Assembly: GCA_005772945.1 (NCBI GenBank)
Contig: SXIE01000437.1
Span: forward strand, 1 to 7,440
Direction of reading: 5' to 3'
DNA from: Pseudomonadota bacterium
GTDB taxonomy: Bacteria; Myxococcota; UBA9042; PHBI01
Length of the DNA: 7,440 nt
The notes beneath the pieces are model-generated. The model saw nothing but the letters and a program-made list of their open reading frames with translations, was not told the origin of the DNA and made no database searches. Below are positions 1 through 4,400 of this stretch, in pieces. Each line of letters starts with the position of its first letter. The first letter of the stretch is position 1. The position numbers and the translations under genes were made by a program.

Positions 1-386
1 ACCGGGATGATGTGATCGATGCCGGGGACGGTCGCGTAGTTGTCGTAGAAGCCGCCGGTCGAGGCGCAGACGCCAAAGGCGACGACCCACTTAGGCTCGG
101 CCATCTGCTCGTAGATACGCCGCAAAATCGGGGCGTTACGGTGCGTGACCGTGCCGACCACCCAGAGCACGTCGGCCTGGCGCGGCGAAAACCGCGGCAC
201 GCACACGCCGAAGCGGTCGATGTCGTGCTTGGACGCCGCCGCCGACATGAACTCCATCGCGCAGCAGGCGGTCGCGAACGGGTACTGGAAGAGCGAATAC
301 TTCCGACACCAGTTCACGAGCTCCGACAGGCGCGTCGTGACGTACTGCTCTTCGAATCCACCAGCCAAAGGGGCTTGTTTGCGCAC
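1..386 (-). CDS. nuoB: NADH-quinone oxidoreductase subunit B, N-terminal part (cut by window edge)
   Basis: NuoB is the peripheral-arm subunit of respiratory complex I that carries iron-sulfur cluster N2, the last cluster before electrons pass to quinone at the inner membrane. I translated the minus strand from 386 and read 128 codons without a stop. The frame contains the NuoB hallmarks: YSLFQYPFATACCAMEFM around residues 30-47, with the tandem N2 cysteines at 41-42; DRFGVCVPRFSPRQADVLWVVGTVT at about 57-81, seen here as FGVCVPRFSPRQADVL; and VAFGVCASTGGFYDNY at about 102-117, with the third ligand Cys at 107. The fourth ligand (the VPGCPP motif) would lie just past the edge. The GTG at 384-386 is chosen as the start because GGAGG (394-398 region, minus strand) sits at good spacing and the N-terminus has normal length. 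No nuoA precedes it; the neighbour upstream is divergent. The identification is close to certain; only the start codon has minor doubt. Confidence 0.97.
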   Translation of the reverse strand, partial: MRKQAPLAGGFEEQYVTTRLSELVNWCRKYSLFQYPFATACCAMEFMSAAASKHDIDRFGVCVPRFSPRQADVLWVVGTVTHRNAPILRRIYEQMAEPKWVVAFGVCASTGGFYDNYATVPGIDHIIP

Positions 387-390
387 GGAA

Positions 391-398
391 CGACCTCC
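391..398 (-). promoter_or_regulatory. Ribosome binding site of nuoB
   Basis: Read on the minus strand this is GGAGGTCG, a strong Shine-Dalgarno sequence ending four to seven bases before the GTG at 386. It decides the GTG start, since no ATG is available near the conserved N-terminus. A small inverted repeat (CGACC at 391-395, GGTCG at 403-407) overlaps it and could in principle mask it in a hairpin, but a five-base stem is weak evidence. Confidence 0.7.
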
Positions 399-460
399 GA
401 ACGGTCGAGGCGTAGCACGGGGGTGGGCCGCGAACAACCTCGGTCACCGGGCGCGGAACG

Positions 461-474
461 CCGGACGCGTCCGG
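461..474. repeat. 14-bp perfect palindrome in the divergent promoter region
   Basis: CCGGACGCGTCCGG equals its own reverse complement. Flanking 6-bp arms (449-454 and 476-481) are also complementary but offset. It lies about 75 bp upstream of the nuoB start and about 65 bp upstream of the GTG at 538. It could be an operator for a dimeric regulator or a leader hairpin. In DNA this GC-rich such palindromes also occur by chance, so the functional reading is weak. Confidence 0.35.
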
Positions 475-528
475 GGCGCCCTTGAAGTCGCTCCGAACCC
501 GGTGTTTCATGGGGCCCTCATCGACCTC

Positions 529-532
529 GAGG
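529..532 (+). promoter_or_regulatory. Probable ribosome binding site for the GTG start at 538
   Basis: GAGG lies five bases before GTG 538 and favours that start over the in-frame GTG at 502, which lacks a comparable motif. The motif is short, so this only ranks the candidates and does not prove the start. Confidence 0.4.
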
Positions 533-537
533 TTCCC

Positions 538-1410
538 GTGACGACCACCAACGATGCCGGACCGCGCCGCCCCGAAACCCTTCAGTTCCTCAAGACCCGC
601 GATGCGGATCGCGCCACGACGCTGCTCTGGGACCCGCCGGGAGCGACCTGCGCAGGCTACATCGTGTACGCGACGAACAACCCGTTTCCGCCCAACATGG
701 TCGGGCCGCTGCTCGCTGGCAAGATGAAGCAATTCATCGACGAGAACCGGCTCGAGCCGACCGTGAAGGAGCTTCGCGTCGCGCGCGCCGAGAAATACTA
801 CTGCGTCGTGTGGACGGACGGGGACGACAACTGGGCGCAGGTCGCGAACCTGCGCGAGCCGTCATCGGACGTGAAAGAGGTGTTCATCGATCTCAAGGCG
901 TTTGCGGCCACCCAGGCGCGGACGTACCTGCGCGGGCGCTACAAGCCGGGGATCGTCGGGTTCCGGGACGCCGCCGTTCACCTCTGGGTGCGCGATGTCG
1001 AGCCGAACAAGGCCGCGCTCGCGAAGATGGCCAGCGGCGAGGTGCCGCCCCAGCACGTCCTGCCGGCGCAAGGCGATGGCTTTGTCGATACGGCGACCGA
1101 GCCCGAGTGGCGCAAGCACTACGTCGCGCTCGCGCTCGGCAAGGACGGCGTCCGGCGCGCGCTCGAGCTCGAGCTCGGCGGCTACGTACGCCTCGACGAG
1201 CCGCAGTTCCTCGCGCGCGATGGCAAGAAGCGCTACGACGACATCGTCGAGCTCGTGCGCAACCAGCTCGAGGTCGATCTCCAGCGGAAGACGCTGACCC
1301 TCGACGAGGCCAAGCAGATGCTCAAGCGCGCCGACGACCTCGCGCCGTTCCATCCGACCGTCGCGCGCCTCAAGCAGAAGGCGCGCGAGCGCTTCAATCA
1401 CAACTTCTGA
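538..1410 (+). CDS. Uncharacterised protein with fibronectin-III-like N-terminal region
   Basis: The product is 290 aa and I do not recognise a named family. Residues about 25-110 read like one fibronectin type III sandwich: TTLLWDPPGATCAGYIVYA (27-45) matches the usual W-DPP...GY.VY strand pattern, and KYYCVVWTDGDDNWA (86-100) fits the later Y-x-V-x-A-x-D strand. The rest (110-290) is charged and mixed. It has a possible second small domain rich in R/Y/D and a helical C-terminus rich in Lys, Arg, Leu and Glu (about 225-290, e.g. LTLDEAKQMLKRADDLAPFHP, which has a TPR-like feel). No signal peptide or membrane segment is visible, so it is probably cytosolic. The GTG at 538 is preferred because GAGG at 529-532 gives a plausible ribosome site. 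The frame is open further left, but that part lies antisense to nuoB and has no conserved look. An alternative start is GTG 502. Its end overlaps the convergent gene by 13 bp. Confidence 0.75.
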   Translation: MTTTNDAGPRRPETLQFLKTRDADRATTLLWDPPGATCAGYIVYATNNPFPPNMVGPLLAGKMKQFIDENRLEPTVKELRVARAEKYYCVVWTDGDDNWAQVANLREPSSDVKEVFIDLKAFAATQARTYLRGRYKPGIVGFRDAAVHLWVRDVEPNKAALAKMASGEVPPQHVLPAQGDGFVDTATEPEWRKHYVALALGKDGVRRALELELGGYVRLDEPQFLARDGKKRYDDIVELVRNQLEVDLQRKTLTLDEAKQMLKRADDLAPFHPTVARLKQKARERFNHNF

Positions 1411-4400
1411 GCACCGCGCGGGCGACGGCCGCAGCGCCGCCCGCCCCGACCGATCGTCACGAGTAGCCCGAGCGCCGCCAACAGCGCGGCCGCGAGCCCG
1501 CCGTCGCCCGCGCCGCACGCACCGCCGCCGATGATCTCCGGGCGCTTGGGCGGCGGCGGGATATCGTCCTTGGGGTCGAGCGGGTTCGTCCCGGCCGTCA
1601 CCTCCGCGCCGTCCAGCGCGCTGCCGTCGTCGCTGTCGGCGTCGGTCGCTGAGGTCCCGAAGATCCCCTCCGTGCCGTCGACCAGGCCGTCGTGGTCGGT
1701 GTCGCCCTGCCGCGGATCACTCTCGCCGCGGCCCGCGCTCCCGGTCCCGCCGAGCACGAGGCCCGTCACGGCGCCATCGCGGTTGGCATCCTCGACCCCA
1801 TCGTCGAGCCCGTCGTCGTCGCTGTCCGCCGCGGCCGGATTCGTCGTCGTGTCCGGGTCGTCGTCGGCGCGGAAAAGCGCTGGATCCGACCCCGCGAAGG
1901 CGATGCCTCCGGGCGTCGCCCCGCCCTCGAGACCCGCGGCGAGGCCCGCCTCGAGCCCGTCCGAGAGGGTGTCGCCGTCGCTGTCGGGGTCGCTCGGATC
2001 GGTGATGCGTCCAGCCGCCACGCCCGCGCCCGACGGGTTGCCGGTGGCCTCGACCCCGTCGCTCAGGCCGTCGTCGTCGCCGTCCGCGTCGAGCGGATCG
2101 GTCGGCCCCCACGGCGTGAGGACGCCGGAGCCCTCGATCTCGGCCCCGTCCGGAAGGCCGTCGCCATCGGTGTCCGCGACCCGCGGATCGGTTCCAAGCG
2201 TCTGCTCCTCGCCGTTGTTGAGCCCGTCGTGGTCGTCGTCGCCGCTGCACACGTCGCGCCCGGCGCAGGTTCCGCCGCTGCAGACGTCCTCCTCGGTGCA
2301 CGGGTCGAGGTCGTTGCACGGCGTGCCGACCGGGGCGAGCGGGCGCGAGCACAGGCCGTCGAGCGGATTGCACGTCCCGGTGACATGGCAGATGTCGAGC
2401 GGCGGGCACTCGACCGGCTGCCGGCCCTGGCAGGTGCCGCCCCGGCATAGGTCGATGCGCGTGCAGGCGTTGTGATCCTCGCAGAGGGTGCCGTCCTCGG
2501 CCCGCGGGTCCGTGCACGCGCCGGTCGCCGGATCGCAGGCGCCGGCCACGTGGCAGGCGTCGCTCGCCGCGCACGCGATCGGGTTGGCGCCGCGGCAAAT
2601 GCCCGCTTCGCATGTGTCCGAGCGCGTGCACGCATCGCCGTCGTTGCACGCCTTGCCATCCGCCGCGAGCGGGCTCGAGCACGCGCCGGTCTCCGGATCG
2701 CAGGTCCCGCCGGAATGACAGGCGTCGATCGGCGTGCAGACACGCGGATGCGCGCCGAAGCAGACGCCTTTGTCGCAGACGTCGAGGCGCGTACAGCGGT
2801 TGTCGTCGTCGCAGATCGTGCCGTCGGCCAGGGGCGGATCCGAGCACACCCCGGTCGACGGATCGCAGAGGCCGACCGAATGGCACGCGTCGCGCGCCGC
2901 GCACACGACTGGATCGGCGCCGGCGCAGCGCCCCGCCTGACACCGGTCGATGTGGGTGCAGGCGTTGGCGTCGTCGCACACAGAATCGTCGGGGGCCGGC
3001 GGGTTCGTGCAGAGCCCCGTGATGACGTTGCACACCCCGGCCAGGTGGCAGGAATCGCTTGGTGTGCAAACCATCGGATCGCCGCCCTGGCACTGACCCT
3101 CGCTGCAGGTGTCCGCGCGCGTGCAGGCGTTGTTGTCGCTGCAGGCGGTGCCGTCCGCCGCCAGCGGGGTCGAGCACGCACCGGTCGCCGGGTCGCATAC
3201 GCCGGCCTCGTGGCAGAGATCGATGGGGGCACACACGACGAGGCTGAGGCCCGTGCAGTTGCCGCTCTTGCAGGTGTCGATGCGCGTGCAGCCGTTGCCG
3301 TCGTCGCAGGCGATGCCGTTGGGCTTGATCGGGTCCGAGCAGAGGCCGGTCGCCTTGTCGCACGAGCCCTCGAGGTGGCACTGGTCGCGCGCCGGGCACA
3401 GCGTCGGGTCCTCGCCGGTGCATACGCCCGCGCGGCACAGATCGCTGCGGGTGCACGGGTCGCCATCGTCGCAGCTGCGGCCTTCGGGCGCGGCCGGGTT
3501 CGAGCAGAGGCCGCTCTCGGAGTCGCAGGTCCCGGCGTCATGGCAGGCGTCGAGGGCCGCGCATACGACGGGGCTCCCGGCGCGGCAGACGCCCGCTGCG
3601 CACGTGTCGCCCAAGGTGCAGGCGTCGATGTCCTCGCACGCCGTGCCGTCGGGCGCCTCGGGGTCCGAGCAGTCGCCGGTGGCGGGATCGCAGAGCCCGG
3701 CGACGTGGCAGCCATCGCTTGGTGTACAAACGGTCGGGCTGGCCCCGACGCACGCGCCGGCCTGGCACGTGTCGCTGCGTGTGCAGGCGCTGCCGTCGAC
3801 GCAGGCCGTGCCGTTGGGCGCGGCCGGGTTCGAGCAGGCGCCGCTCGCGGGGTCGCAGGCGCCGGCGGCGTGGCATTGATCGCTTGGCGTACAAACGATC
3901 GGATCGCTGCCGACGCAGCTGCCCGCCTGGCAGGCGTCGACGCGCGTGCAGGCGCTCTGATCGTCGCAAGGGGTGTCGTCCGCCAGCGCTGGGTTGGTGC
4001 AGGCGCCGGTCTGGACGTCGCAGACGCCGGCGGCGTGGCAGCTGTCCTTGGCCGTGCAGATCGTCGCGCCGGCCGCCACGCACGCGCCGGCCTGACAGGC
4101 GTCGGGGCTCGTGCAGCCGTCGCCGTCGTCGCACGGGGTGCCGTCGATCGCCGCCGGATCCGAGCAGGCGCCGGTCGCCGGATCGCAGACGCCGACCACG
4201 TGGCACGGGCCGCTCGCGCTGCAGGCGATGGTGCTCGCGCCGGTGCAGGTTCCGGCTTGGCAGGTGTCGCCGAGCGTGCAGAGGCTCTGGTCGTCGCAGG
4301 CCGTGCCGTTCGCGATCGGCGGGTTCGAGCAGGTGCCGGTCGCGCTGTCGCAGACGCCGACGACGTGGCACTGATCGAGCGCCGCGCAGACGACCGGCGT

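Larger units (their letters stand above)
387..537. other. Divergent intergenic region between nuoB and the FN3-like gene
   Basis: These 151 bases separate two genes transcribed away from each other, so they should hold both promoters. The most visible structure is a perfect 14-bp palindrome at 461-474 (CCGGACGCGTCCGG). It is flanked by GGGCGC at 449-454 and GCGCCC at 476-481, which could extend it into a longer imperfect hairpin or a regulator site. No convincing -35/-10 pair stands out; GC-rich myxobacterial promoters are often hard to see by eye. Frames remain open on both strands here, but they lack conserved sequence and good start signals. Confidence 0.5.

Noticed and set aside
409..437. 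Possible sigma-70 promoter for nuoB (TTGTTC and TACGCC, spacer 17, minus strand)
   Set aside because: Both hexamers match the consensus only partly, mainly at TTG and TA. Such pairs are expected by chance.
145..537. Upstream extension of the FN3-like gene to an ATG at 145
   Set aside because: The extension lies antisense to nuoB and through the intergenic region. Its translation has no domain-like sequence, and a better start with a ribosome site exists at GTG 538.
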